A stretch of 32,604 nucleotides of DNA. Origin: Trichosporon coremiiforme (lineage: Eukaryota; Basidiomycota; Tremellomycetes; Trichosporonales; Trichosporonaceae). Below the pieces are notes generated by a model. The model did no database searches and was not told the DNA's origin. It saw nothing but the letters and a program-made list of their open reading frames with translations. Made by a program: the position numbers and the translations under genes. This document shows positions 20,990 to 30,206 of the stretch, piece by piece (the first letter of the stretch is position 1; each line of letters opens with the position of its first letter). The stretch lies in contig BCJJ01000072.1 of the NCBI GenBank assembly GCA_039545355.1, positions 1 through 32,604 on the forward strand. Reading direction: 5' to 3'.

Positions 20990-22095
20990 TTAGGTCTCAC
21001 CGACCCTCACGCCGCTCTCGATCTCAAACTCCCGCGGACCGATCTCAGCAACATACTCCTCCGTTGAGAGGAAGCGCAACTGTCCTGGCCGCCCGAAGAA
21101 CATCCCTACGCCGAAGTGCTTGAGATCCTGGCGGATGAGATACTCCAGCTCCTCCTCCGGGTCCTCGGCGTCGGGGAAGTTGCCTGTCTTCTCACCCGAC
21201 ACCAGGTCGCGCTGCTCCGCGTTGACGACAGTGACGCGCGCACTGGCCACCATCGCAGCCGCCGCGATCGCGCGCACTGTGAACCGCAAGTCCTGCCTAT
21301 CTTCGGTCTCTGTCTCGCGTAACACGTCGGGGATGATGATCCAAGCGTGGAAGATGAGCACAACCTCCTCGAGCCCGGTGCTCCTGTCGAAGGGCAGCGG
21401 ACCGCCGCCCCTGACTGTATCACGCACGTCGGGGACGTTGACGTTTGCAACGATTTTGCGCACGTGTGGTCGCGTACAGTCCGGTGTACAGGTGACCTTG
21501 GTGGGCGAGTTGTCTCTGACTCTCCACATTGGGTGGTCCTTGAAGATGACTCGGTCGACGTGCTGGATGTACTGCAAGTTGCTGAAGTTGACGTTGCTGA
21601 GTCGTACCGTGTGAAGGTTCGGGAAGCCTTGGACGAGCTTGAGGCCAAGGGAGGGGTGGATGTGGTCCGTCCCCAGAGCGTAGTCTAGCACCTCGACCAT
21701 CCTGTACAGGTATGACGGACGGAGCTCGCGAAGGACGTCCCTGCCTAGATCGAGCGAATAGTACAGCGGTTTAGACAGGCCGAAATGGATCCCAGGCCGG
21801 AGGCACGACCGCGCGGCGAGCCCGACGTCAGCCCGCTCCAACAGACCACGAAAGTAAGGACGCAGACCGCCGATCTGTATCCAGAAGTCGCGCACCTCAA
21901 CGTGCCGGGCTAGATCGCGGTCAATGCGAGTCTTCCAGTCCTTGCATACTAGGCGGAGGGCTGATACGTCATAAGAGTAAGATGCCTCCTGCAGGATCGC
22001 ATCGACGATCGGCGGGAAGCTCGCTGCATCGAGCAAGCTGGCGGTCAGTATTTCATCAGTGGTGGAACCACCCACACAGGCGTGTCAGAACTCAT
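20990..22095 (-). CDS. F-box-like protein, copy D
   Basis: Two exons, a 20-nt first exon (22095-22076) and 22037-20990, joined by a 38-nt intron with GTGGGT donor and CTGACCGCCAG acceptor end, give 355 residues. Without this splice, the main frame has no ATG start. The N-terminus carries an F-box-like block: FPPIVDAIL, then LRLVCKDWKTRIDRDLARHVEV. The rest has alternating hydrophobic segments (FPNLHTVRLSNVNF, ADVGLAAR) that hint at degenerate leucine-rich-like repeats. It also has a Cys-containing stretch (CTPDCTRP) and an acidic region (FPDAEDPEEELEYL), and ends with EIGPREFEIESGVRV. Copy C, directly downstream on the same strand, is its paralog. The gene appears intact. Function is unknown; ubiquitin-ligase adaptor is the default idea for F-box-like proteins. 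Confidence 0.75.
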
Positions 22096-23952
22096 CGCAG
22101 TGAACGATGTTGCGCATCTAACCGCGCATTGTCCAGGTCAGCCAGATACGTCAGTCACTGAGCTGGAAGATTAGGTGCCGTTTGCGGGGCTCCGACCTGC
22201 AAATGTCGGACCTCATCATCGTTCATCGCGATCGCATTGCCTTCTTCCCTAACAGTGGAGCGATCACGCGGGCAAGTCTGTCTCGACCCTCTTGAGTGAG
22301 TTCCCTCACTTGAGCTGTCGCCGTTCCCTCTGAGACATGCGGTCGGCGACGAACGAAGTGTACCGGTCTGTCTCGGACAGCCCAAGCGAAGGCCATGTTA
22401 AGGAGCTGTCTGAGTTGCTAGCCGCGATGTCCAGCGATCGCGCAAGACAGACTGCGAATGTCATGTTCGGATGTAGACCATCCGGCTCCCGATGGTCCGG
22501 GATAGCCCTCGTGATAGGGGCTAGAGATCGATGCAGGGCAGCTCGGTGCGCTACAGAGTCGTGCTGCGTTTACCCTCGCGAGTTAAGCTCAACAAAGGAC
22601 CAAGGCCCCCCTGGCCGGTGCTCACCAAAAGCTCTGCCGTGAACGGAATATGTTCACAGCAAGTGTCCAGTAAGACAGCACGTTCATTGGGAGTTGGGAG
22701 AGGACGCTCGCAGTGACACCCGTTTTCCAAGGACCGCGCAGTGTGCCTTAATGACACAGCGTCACCGTCCGCTTGGCTCGCGTGCTGTTTCACCCCGATT
22801 AGATAAACCTCGCCCAAGCTTAGGTTGGTTGGTCCTGGGTTCAACTCGATCTTCTTTCCCAATTTGAAGTTCGTTCACGTTGAGGGACAGACAATTCAGT
22901 GCACATGCTCTCGGAGGAGCACACCCCGAGAGGCACAGCGGATGTGCGCACTCCAGGTTAGAGTTGAATTCGGGCATCGCTCGATGGCTTTGTGTGCCTG
23001 GGCTTGAACTGGGGACGGTATCAGCCATGAACTCCGACAACATCGGCGGGCCAGCTGACACCCGAACGAGACATGAGCGCAGTCAATGTCCATGCAGTGG
23101 GGAGGGGAGGGTGGTTCCAGTGGGCGGATAGCGAATATCCGCCTAGCCTCCTTGGCTTCATCCATATCGGCTGTAATTCATTTCCTTGGTACGGTTCGTT
23201 ACATGTTCTGCTGCCCTGACTGTTCTGCGCAGCCAGGCGGGCTCCAAACTGAGACCAAATGCCGGGCAGCGAGCGGCAACTTCGGCTGAGCAGCAGAATA
23301 ACGGCCCGTAAACAGGTACCGGAGGTGGGGGAATGAGTTCAGCCATACGAGGATGTGGAACCTGTCGTACTCGGAACCGCGATCTGGTCGGCGTGCGCCG
23401 ACAGAACCCAGGCTCAGAGCCCAAGTCCCCGTGGGTACTCCAGCGCCTAGATATCCGCCAGCTGCGGGCAAGCCCACTTTCTTGGTATGTCTATTTCTGG
23501 GGCTTCTTGCACTGTGCGGGGCGTATTCAGTTCTCGTTGCGGTATATCGTGCGGCTTCTCACCTTTGGTCAGTGCTGCAGCCACAAAGCCGCGAGACACA
23601 GCCCATAGCGCAAGCCGGTGATTCCGCACGGCATGCGCCGCGAAATGACCACACCTTTAGGAGAAGCAGGCCCAGGACCGGATGTTAGGTCCGCCATCGG
23701 GGGGATTCGAGCTTAACTCTCGCTGCGTATTCATCGGGCTCGGGGTCCTGAGAACTCAATCAGACTCTGAGACTCTGCTGCCCATTGCAGAGTCGTCGGA
23801 GCGGCTCGAGCGTGTTTGCAAGTGACACGGATCAGGATGGAGATGCGTCCCCGTTCTGCGCCTGCATATAAGAACTGATAGCCAGGGGGTCGCGTCGTCT
23901 TCCTCGTCCTTTGCCCACCTCCTCGATACTCCCTCACCGAGTCTCAGCAGCC
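22096..23952. other. 1.9 kb gene-poor region
   Basis: This interval separates copy D from the carboxylesterase. Open frames are short and mostly overlapping. The best is a plus-strand ATG frame at 22337-22642, whose first 45 codons look protein-like but whose remainder does not; I would not call it without transcript data. No transposon ends, tRNA or rRNA were recognised. The right end holds the carboxylesterase promoter. Confidence 0.45.
23867..23872 (+). promoter_or_regulatory. TATA box of carboxylesterase gene
   Basis: The sequence GCATATAAGAAC contains a TATAAG element 86 bp upstream of the start codon at 23953, a good distance for a fungal core promoter with a short 5' UTR. CT-rich sequence (23895-23935) follows it, as is common around transcription starts. 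Confidence 0.55.
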
Positions 23953-26014
23953 ATGCTCTCGAAGACCATCGCAGCTCTGGCGCTCGGCGCCGGCGCGCTC
24001 GCATCACCCACACCCGACCTCGCTCGCCGCGATGGCTGCACCCTCTCCTGGAACGGCACCGACATCAGTGGCTTCCAGGACGGCGGCGCGTGCCGCTACA
24101 CCGTCCGCTATGCGTCGGCCGGGCGCTGGGAGTACCCCGTCCACGCACAGAACCAGACGTAAGCGCCCTCGAAGATGCAAGAAGCTGACCATGCAGTGGT
24201 GTCGATGCAGCAAAGTTCCCGCCAATGTGCGCTCAGGCTGAGGACAGTCGCCTTGCCCCGGCAGAGGCAGAGTTCCAGCCGATGAGCGAGGACTGTCAGT
24301 TCATGACCATCTACACACCAACCAACATCACGAAAGACTCTAAGCTGCCCGTGTTCTTCTGGTGAGTGAAGATTGCTCTTCGATCCGGGTCTTGTCCGGG
24401 TATGAAGCAGCCTGATCGCTCCACCAGTGCGGGGGCGGGGTCTTCTCTGAGGCGCGGGAACTTTGGAGAACTCGGAGGTTTAACCGTTTAGACCTGAGAC
24501 GATTACGGAGGAGATTACGCAAGTGCAAGGCAGCTGACGGCAGGATCCATGGCGGTTCGTACGTCTCGGGCTCGGCTTCCGACAAGGGCCTGAACGGTAC
24601 ATCGATGGCCGTCAATGACGACATCATCGTGATCTTCACCCAGTACCGACTAGGCACTCTTGGCCACCTTCCCCCGCCCGTTGCTCCGACCGGCGGCGAC
24701 CCCAACTATGCTCTCCACGACATTGTCACTTCGCTCGAAGTCGTCCACGAAAACATTGCCGCCGCTGGCGGCGACCCCGCCGCTGTCACCGTCGGTGGAC
24801 AGTCCGCCGGTGCCTCCATGACCCGCGCCCTCTGGGCTACCCCTGCCGCCAAGGGACTCTACCGCGGTTTCATCATGCACTCTGATCCGATCACGATCGG
24901 CACGCAGGGCGCCGACGAGACGGAGGCCCTCCAGCAGCTCGTGTACAACAACACAGCCGGCAACGGAACCACGCTCGCGCAGCTGAACTGCACCGACTTT
25001 GTATGCTGGCAGAATGCGGACGTCAAGCTCGTCGTGAACGCCTCGAACCACGTGAACAGCATCGGGCCGAAGAAGGTCATCGGCGTGACGCCCGGTGAGG
25101 TCTACCGCCCGTCGTACGGCACCAAGTCGCTGCCGCAGGATCCTACCAACGCACTCTTCTATAACAGCTCCAACCTCGCGTTTAACGTCAGCGAGATTCC
25201 GCTCCTGATCACGACGACCCGCAACGAGTCGGGCTACCTGGTCGACGAGGTCGCCCAGGTCAACATCTCGGCAAATGACGTGCTGTTCAACATCTCGCTG
25301 CAGTCGTTTGAGCACAACCAGACGCGTATCGACAACATCATCAACTCTGGATACTACAGCATGCCGAACAACTCGGACGGCCTGCGCGAGGCGCTCGAGG
25401 TCGGCATCACGGACGTCGTCTGGCGTTGCGCGACCCGCGCCGTCGGACACGAGTGGGCGAGGCAGGGCGGCAAGATCTGGATCGGCGAGTGGAACCGCGG
25501 CATCCAGTACACCTTCGACAACGGCACCTACTGCTCGGGCAACAACGTTGTGTGCCATGGCGACGACGTCTACCCCACATTCAACAGTCAGCCTGCCGAC
25601 AAGGACACCGAGGACGAGTACGCGACCTGGGGTTCGCAGATCCACGGCGCCTGGGCCAGCTTCATCAAGAACGGTGACCCGACCAAGGCGGGTCTGAACT
25701 GGACGCAGTGGAACGAGAACTCGCCCAAGGACGACGTGTACAACATTGGCCAGAGGAACGAGATCCGCGAATGTCCGAAGGACCTTTGGGGAACAGACAA
25801 GTTCCCCTGGTACTGGCAGGCTTACTCTAACGACACCATTGTCGACCTCGGTACCGGAAATCAGACCGCTGTCGACAAGGACCACGCGCCCCAGGCTACA
25901 GGCGCCGGCAAGAGTGGCCAGTCTAGCGACAAGAACGACAAGAACGCCGGCATGAAGGCTTCTGCAGCGGGCGGACTGACATTCTCCGCCATTGCGCTGT
26001 CTCTTCTTCTCTAA
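23953..26014 (+). CDS. Secreted GPI-anchored type-B carboxylesterase/lipase
   Basis: Three exons, 23953-24158, 24197-24361 and 24544-26014, give 613 residues in consistent phase. A signal peptide (MLSKTIAALALGAGALAS) is followed by a possible Kex2-type dibasic site (LARR). The oxyanion-hole region is IHGGSYVSG. The nucleophile elbow is VTVGGQSAGAS with Ser211. Candidate acid and base are Glu352 (TTRNESGYL) and His462 (VCHGDDVYP). These positions and the DIVTSLEVVHENIAAAGGDP block identify the carboxylesterase type B family (COesterase). There are many N-glycosylation sequons. The extreme C-terminus is Gly/Ser-rich followed by a hydrophobic end (GGLTFSAIALSLLL), a GPI signal, so the enzyme is probably held at the plasma membrane or wall. 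Oddity: the usual GESAG elbow is GQSAG here. It probably hydrolyses exogenous esters or lipids; the substrate cannot be inferred. Introns are 38 and 182 nt. Confidence 0.9.
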
Positions 26015-26253
26015 TCTCTTGTGGTAGCTCGTGTACAATATCCGTCATGTATTGAAGGCTTGAAATGTTACAACGTTAATCTTTGTTCCGAAACTGGAGT
26101 GGCCTCACGTAAGTGGTTACACCACTGCCTGTACACCACTGCCTGCCTTACTTCTCATCTTGTCACCTCGTCTCGTCAACATCGACGAAGGTGTCGTTCT
26201 TCTGCCTCCGCCGTGGTAGCATTTAGCAACTCAGCGTGATAATAGGTATCGAT

Positions 26254-26278
26254 CTCCCTTTGGTCTAGCGGTCACAAT
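26254..26278 (+). other. tRNA-like 5' fragment (A-box, tRNA-Glu/Asp type)
   Basis: The sequence TTTGGTCTAGCGGTCA closely resembles the 5' side and D-arm of fungal tRNA-Glu or tRNA-Asp genes, including the A-box. No matching anticodon arm, T-arm (GGTTCGANTCC) or 3' acceptor strand follows, so it is at best a decayed or truncated tRNA. Confidence 0.35.
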
Positions 26279-26292
26279 TCCCAACACCGCCG

Positions 26293-26332
26293 CACCGCGC
26301 CAGTCGGAATCACACCGCGCCAGTCGGAATCA
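26293..26332. repeat. 20-bp perfect tandem duplication
   Basis: The 20-bp unit CACCGCGCCAGTCGGAATCA is present twice without a gap (26293-26312 and 26313-26332). It lies between the tRNA-like fragment and the intact tRNA gene. It could come from slippage or from insertion and repair next to a Pol III gene. Confidence 0.85.
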
Positions 26333-26360
26333 GCGGGATGACTCTCTTACGATCGTCCAG

Positions 26361-26448
26361 TGCCCTATGGCTCAGTTGGCTAGCGCGTGGAGCTGTTACC
26401 ATTAGATATCATACTCCGAGGTCCACGGTTCGAGCCCGTGTGGGGCAG
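26361..26448 (+). tRNA. tRNA-Asn (anticodon GTT) with 14-nt intron
   Basis: A full cloverleaf can be drawn. Acceptor strands TGCCCTA and TGGGGCA pair over 7 bp (one T-G), and the D-arm GCTC/GCGC has one mismatch. The anticodon stem TGGAG/CTCCG encloses CTGTTA before the intron. The variable loop is AGGTC, and the T-arm is CACGG-TTCGAGC-CCGTG, with G73. The anticodon by position is GTT. Fourteen extra bases (CCATTAGATATCAT) sit directly after position 37, the standard place for nuclear tRNA introns. Removing them leaves a 74-nt tRNA. T runs at 26477-26480 and 26487-26492 could end Pol III transcription. The U1-A72 first pair is unusual and the D-stem is imperfect, so activity should be treated as likely rather than certain. 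Confidence 0.75.
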
Positions 26449-26811
26449 CAGATGTAACCCGAAAGGGGAGCAACACTTTTGCATAGTTTTTTGGTGCAAA
26501 CCGGGAAGGAGTATCAACGATGCGGCGAGAGCTGACGGAGGAAAGCGTTATCGATGGGGGGGGGCGTGGTTATCCGGATGTTGCAGGGCTGAGTGTTTGA
26601 AAACTAGTGGGACTAGCGGTACCTGAATTGCGCCCTCACTTGCGCCCCTCCCATAACACCCACACATTATGAACCAATCCCGGAACCCATTAACAGTGTT
26701 TCCGCAACTGTTTGGCGGCGGCTTCCGGCTAGGAATACATGTTACATGGGATTATACGAGGTTATATGCAATCTATGGTGTCTATGGTAGTCTGGGTGTA
26801 GGAATGCTCTT

Positions 26812-27864
26812 CTAGGGGCGGATCCCGACCGGCCGCGTTTCAAGCGCAGGCTCAGCCTTGACTGCCTTCGGATCCCATCCGCACTCCTCAATGAGCCATT
26901 CCCGGTGCGGTTCATAAGCGCTCGCCGCGAGCTCGTACTCCTCTTCTCCAACCTCCTCACGCCACTCGGCCGTGCTTACGACCTTCAGCACCGACATGAA
27001 TCCCGCGACGTCGAAGTCAGCATACCCGCTCCTCTCGGCAATCTCCCGAATGCGGCGGATGACGAGGGCGTCCCACGCCTTGTCAGACAGAGAGGGGACG
27101 AAGGCATGCCAAGTCTCGACCCCAACGAAAGATGCGCCAGAGAGGTGGCCGGCGTAGTGTTCCTCCATCAGCTGGCGGATGATAGCCTCGAGCATAGGCA
27201 GCTTGGGCGAGCCCTCCTTAACCTCCGTCGGGGTGGTGGAGTGGAGCTCTGGGCGGTCCAGCAGGAGCACAGTGACGTCCATGCTCGCGCGAGGGGGAGC
27301 CTGGAGGCGTGCCTCCCACAAGGAATCTGAGGCCGTCGCAGAAGTCGGGAAGATGACGCGCCTCGTGCCCTTGTGCACAAAAACGGTGTCCATGCCGTTC
27401 CGGCGCTTGGCGTAGTCGCACCCAGCGACACGGGGCACAATGACGGTCGGCAGCGGCTGCATGCGCATGTCCTCGTCCTCTTCTGGATCAGGCGTCATGG
27501 CCGCAGGCGCGCGGAGGAAGCGGGCGTGCTTCAGGTTCGGATAGCGAGGCGCGGACTTGCGATCATGCCAGAGACGAGAGTCGAGAGAGTGGCTTCTGCG
27601 CTCGAAGCTGAAGTCGATGAGGCGCACATCAGGCGAGCGCTGCCAGCATGGCCGCCAGACAGATGAGCAGACAGAGCTGCGCAGCGTGCCGCGCTTGCTA
27701 ACGGACGCGGGGCGGATGTAGCTCAGTCGAGAGGCGAGGCGCTTGTCGACCCGGTGTCGAAAGAAGTGACACACTTGGCGCAACGTCGGGAGAGACTCGG
27801 GCGCGGCGGAGTCGATGATTGCGTCGAAGACGTGGGGGAACGTTAACGGGTGTAGTTGCGTCAT
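26812..27864 (-). CDS. F-box-like protein, copy E (intronless)
   Basis: A single exon of 350 residues from an ATG at 27864. The N-terminus has an F-box-like block (FPHVFDAIIDSAAPESLPTLRQVCHF, then RVDKRLASRL), matching copies C and D. The middle has TVIVPRVAG, GMDTVFVHKGTRRVIFPTS and VTVLLLDRPEL. The C-terminal part has SGASFVGVETW, a helical region and EWLIEECGW. The same blocks occur in the plus-strand locus at 29066-30206, making these two the closest pair. A charged acidic loop (PDPEEDEDMR) interrupts the centre. Unlike its relatives, it has no intron, which could reflect intron loss or a retrocopy. Function is unknown; the F-box similarity suggests, but does not show, SCF binding. Confidence 0.75.
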   Translation of the reverse strand: MTQLHPLTFPHVFDAIIDSAAPESLPTLRQVCHFFRHRVDKRLASRLSYIRPASVSKRGTLRSSVCSSVWRPCWQRSPDVRLIDFSFERRSHSLDSRLWHDRKSAPRYPNLKHARFLRAPAAMTPDPEEDEDMRMQPLPTVIVPRVAGCDYAKRRNGMDTVFVHKGTRRVIFPTSATASDSLWEARLQAPPRASMDVTVLLLDRPELHSTTPTEVKEGSPKLPMLEAIIRQLMEEHYAGHLSGASFVGVETWHAFVPSLSDKAWDALVIRRIREIAERSGYADFDVAGFMSVLKVVSTAEWREEVGEEEYELAASAYEPHREWLIEECGWDPKAVKAEPALETRPVGIRP

Positions 27865-29065
27865 GGTCAGACGTTGGAATGAGCGAGGAAGTGATGTGGA
27901 ATGTGTTCCGATGTAAAGTTTGCAGGTAAGTGGGTATGTCAGAGTCTCCTGGGGTCGAAAAGAACTCCCGGAGCATCGTTGATTGCTTTTATCTAGCTTC
28001 TCGCGTCATCGACTTTCTGTCAGTCGCCACCGTAATGAGTGGTTGCGTATCTCGGCGAATTAATTTTGGCTGGCGTCGACCCACTGCTCCGATTCCCCGA
28101 AGCCAATGATGACCGCGGGCGGCGTCGCTACGTCGCACCATGCCGCTTCTTCTCGGGAAACTGGGCAGATCTCGGACAACTCTGCGAGCGATGTAGTTGG
28201 TGAGCTCGCTATCGTCGAGCGGCCGTTGATGCGGGCGTCGAAGGAAGGCCGGGCGGCGACCAGGGCCGAGACCAGGGGCACCTGATAAACGTTTTCAGAG
28301 AACGGCGGGCCGACGGCGGCGGCCACTTCTCAAGCCGTGAGAAGCCAATTGCGGGCCGCAAACGCATGACATGCCGGCGGCTGCTGGTCACGTTGACCGC
28401 ATGTGAAGAAGAAGACGCCGTTGGAAAGAGTCACGATGGCGTTGATGCAGCAGTCGGGTGATTGCAAGCGGCTAGAGCCCGCTGCGGCTAAGATTTCATT
28501 TGACGGCCGCGGCCAACGGACGAAACATCGATTTGCTTCCGCTGATTCGTCATCGCCGGCCGACACCGCTCGTCATCACCTCCTCTCCACACCGAAGCTG
28601 CGACATTATCGCGTTCACTACAATACACTCGGAGCTCCGCACTCACAACGTTTACCGATGCTCCACGTGCAATCGTTGCAGCGGCTCTTGAGCTCACAGC
28701 AGGTCGGCGAATGTCATGCTTTCCCCCCTGCGTCTCATAACCAAACCGCATGGACTCGCTCCGGAATGCTGAAACGGAACGAAGGCCACGCGTCGGCGAT
28801 CTAGATGAGCAAGGATGGCACGGCGTGGTGTCCCCTGCACCCCCAGTGTCAGCTTGAAGTTGATTTCCGCGTGTGTGTCAGGAGCCTACAACTCCCCCTT
28901 GCTCGATTGTCCACACCGCCCAAGCGCCCAGAGTCATGTTGTGCTCTCGCTGCGCAAGGAGCGCGTTGATGACATCTCTGAGTGCCCTCCCCATGCTGAT
29001 CTTGATCGGTGTCACGAACTTATGATACCCGTTCCCTCACACTCTCTCTGCAGCAATATGGGACC
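27865..29065. other. Divergent 1.2 kb region between copies E and F
   Basis: The promoters of both flanking F-box-like loci would lie here. No full gene is supported. A minus-strand frame at 28326-28060 has a protein-like composition and is described separately. Plus-strand frames at 28403-28804 have no recognised domain. Confidence 0.45.
28060..28326 (-). pseudogene. Possible alpha/beta-hydrolase 3' remnant
   Basis: The 88-codon minus-strand frame has no ATG and is closed upstream by a TGA only two codons away, so it could only be a terminal exon or a remnant. It contains ENVYQVPLVSALVA and, near its end, VATPPAVIIGFGESEQWVD. That resembles the PP-x-L/V-I-x-x-G-x-x-E stretch of alpha/beta-hydrolase fold-3 enzymes, where the acid residue lies near. 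No catalytic serine region was found in the 500 bp upstream. The assignment is tentative. Confidence 0.25.
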
Positions 29066-30206
29066 ATGGAGCGTCTCATCGCCCGCGGCGAACTCCAACT
29101 AAGCGAAGCCGAGCTTGACGCGTGTGACCGCCTGCATCCGCAATCGCCCGCTGCGCGAGCGAGGACCGAGCTTCGCCGCCGCGAGAAGCGTAAGCGGGTC
29201 AAGAGCATTCCCCGTGCATGGCTCGCGCTCCAGGACCAAAAGCGTGTTCTTCGCTCTGTCATCAAGCACGCCTCGCCTAATATGCTCCTCAGCCTCAGAC
29301 TTGTGTCGCGCTTTCTCAAGCAAGCGGCTGATGAGCGTCTTGCCCGGCACATCGTGATCTCCGACGACGGTCGGCAGCGTTCTGGCCTCTGTCCTCTGCG
29401 GTGTCGCGATTGGGCAACCTGCCCATCAATCCTAGTTCTCGATGTCGTGAGCGACCAGCCGCACGGCCTACCCCTCGATCTGCTCTCGCACTCGGCTGGG
29501 TCCAAGCGCAACAGCCTTTCCCTCGCCCGAAAACTGCACGGTTCATTCGGCAGCTCGACGCATGGCCGTCGAAGACCAGGCAGAAGGTCCCCACCTTGAT
29601 TGTGCCCTATGTGCCCTCCGATGCCAAGGGCATCGATACCATCCACGTGCCTCGTGGCTGTGAACGGATCGTTATTGCGACGTCCCTGGACCGACGCACC
29701 GAGCGTCCCTCCGGGTTCCAGATCGAGAAGGCTGGCAAGCGTATGGAAGGGGATGAGGCGCCGGAGCTCGAGCTGTGCTTCCTTCCCGGGATGGAGGGCG
29801 ACTCGGGTGAGCCGGCCAAGGAACACGTAATCAGAACTCTCGAGGAGGTGCTGCGCTCCGCAATTCGTAGCCTGGAGGACGGAAGCGTCGGCTGTGTGAC
29901 ACTCGTGGGGGTGTCATCGTGGAAGCGGTTCTTCAAGGTCGCCGCTTCGGTCTCGTTGAGCGGCTGGGTGGCGTCACGATCCTGGAAGGCTTCAACTACG
30001 AGGCAATGGAGGATTGGACGCTGAGGTCTGGAGCGGAGCTTGTTGACCTCGTCAAGGGCGCTTATACCATGCAGAGGGCCTGGCTACAGGAACAGGAAGA
30101 AGACGCCCTGGAGAAGATGAACTCGGATCGGGGGTCGAGGAAGCGGAAGAGGAAGACTGGGGGGAGACGCGCAGAGGGCATAGTGAGCAGCCGCCACCCC
30201 CACTGA
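29066..30206 (+). pseudogene. F-box-like locus copy F, frameshifted
   Basis: The frame from the ATG at 29066 encodes a basic N-terminus and an F-box-like block, NMLLSLRLVSRFLKQAADERLARHIVI. It then reaches a GTGAGC at 29447. Continuing homology with copy E (VPTLIVPYV, GIDTIHVPRGCERIVIATS, CVTLVGVSSW) lies in another frame, reachable by a 68-nt intron 29447-29514 with a poor branch site. At about 29935 homology moves again, to RRFGLVERLGGVTILEGFNYEAMEDW, in a third frame. No intron fits there, and about 14 residues present in copy E are missing, so a small deletion with frameshift is the simplest reading. The last frame ends in a Lys/Arg-rich tail at 30206. It is probably a pseudogene, or expressed as a truncated protein of roughly 270 residues. 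Confidence 0.6.

Larger units (their letters stand above)
26015..26811. other. Intergenic region with a tRNA gene and a repeat
   Basis: About 0.8 kb between the carboxylesterase stop and the convergent end of the next F-box-like gene. It contains a probable tRNA-Asn gene, a tRNA-like fragment and a 20-bp tandem duplication, each listed separately. I see no protein-coding gene. Confidence 0.6.

Noticed and set aside
22832..22862. Minus-strand IELNPGP string resembling the end of 2A ribosome-skipping peptides
   Set aside because: The defining Asp before x-E-x-NPGP is absent (KKIELNPGP), the frame has no recognisable protein on either side, and short matches arise by chance. No recoding function is claimed.
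24650..26038. 462-codon minus-strand frame antisense to the carboxylesterase
   Set aside because: It is the antisense shadow of a GC-rich coding exon. Its Val/Arg/Leu-rich composition is typical of such shadows, and the sense strand encodes a clear enzyme.
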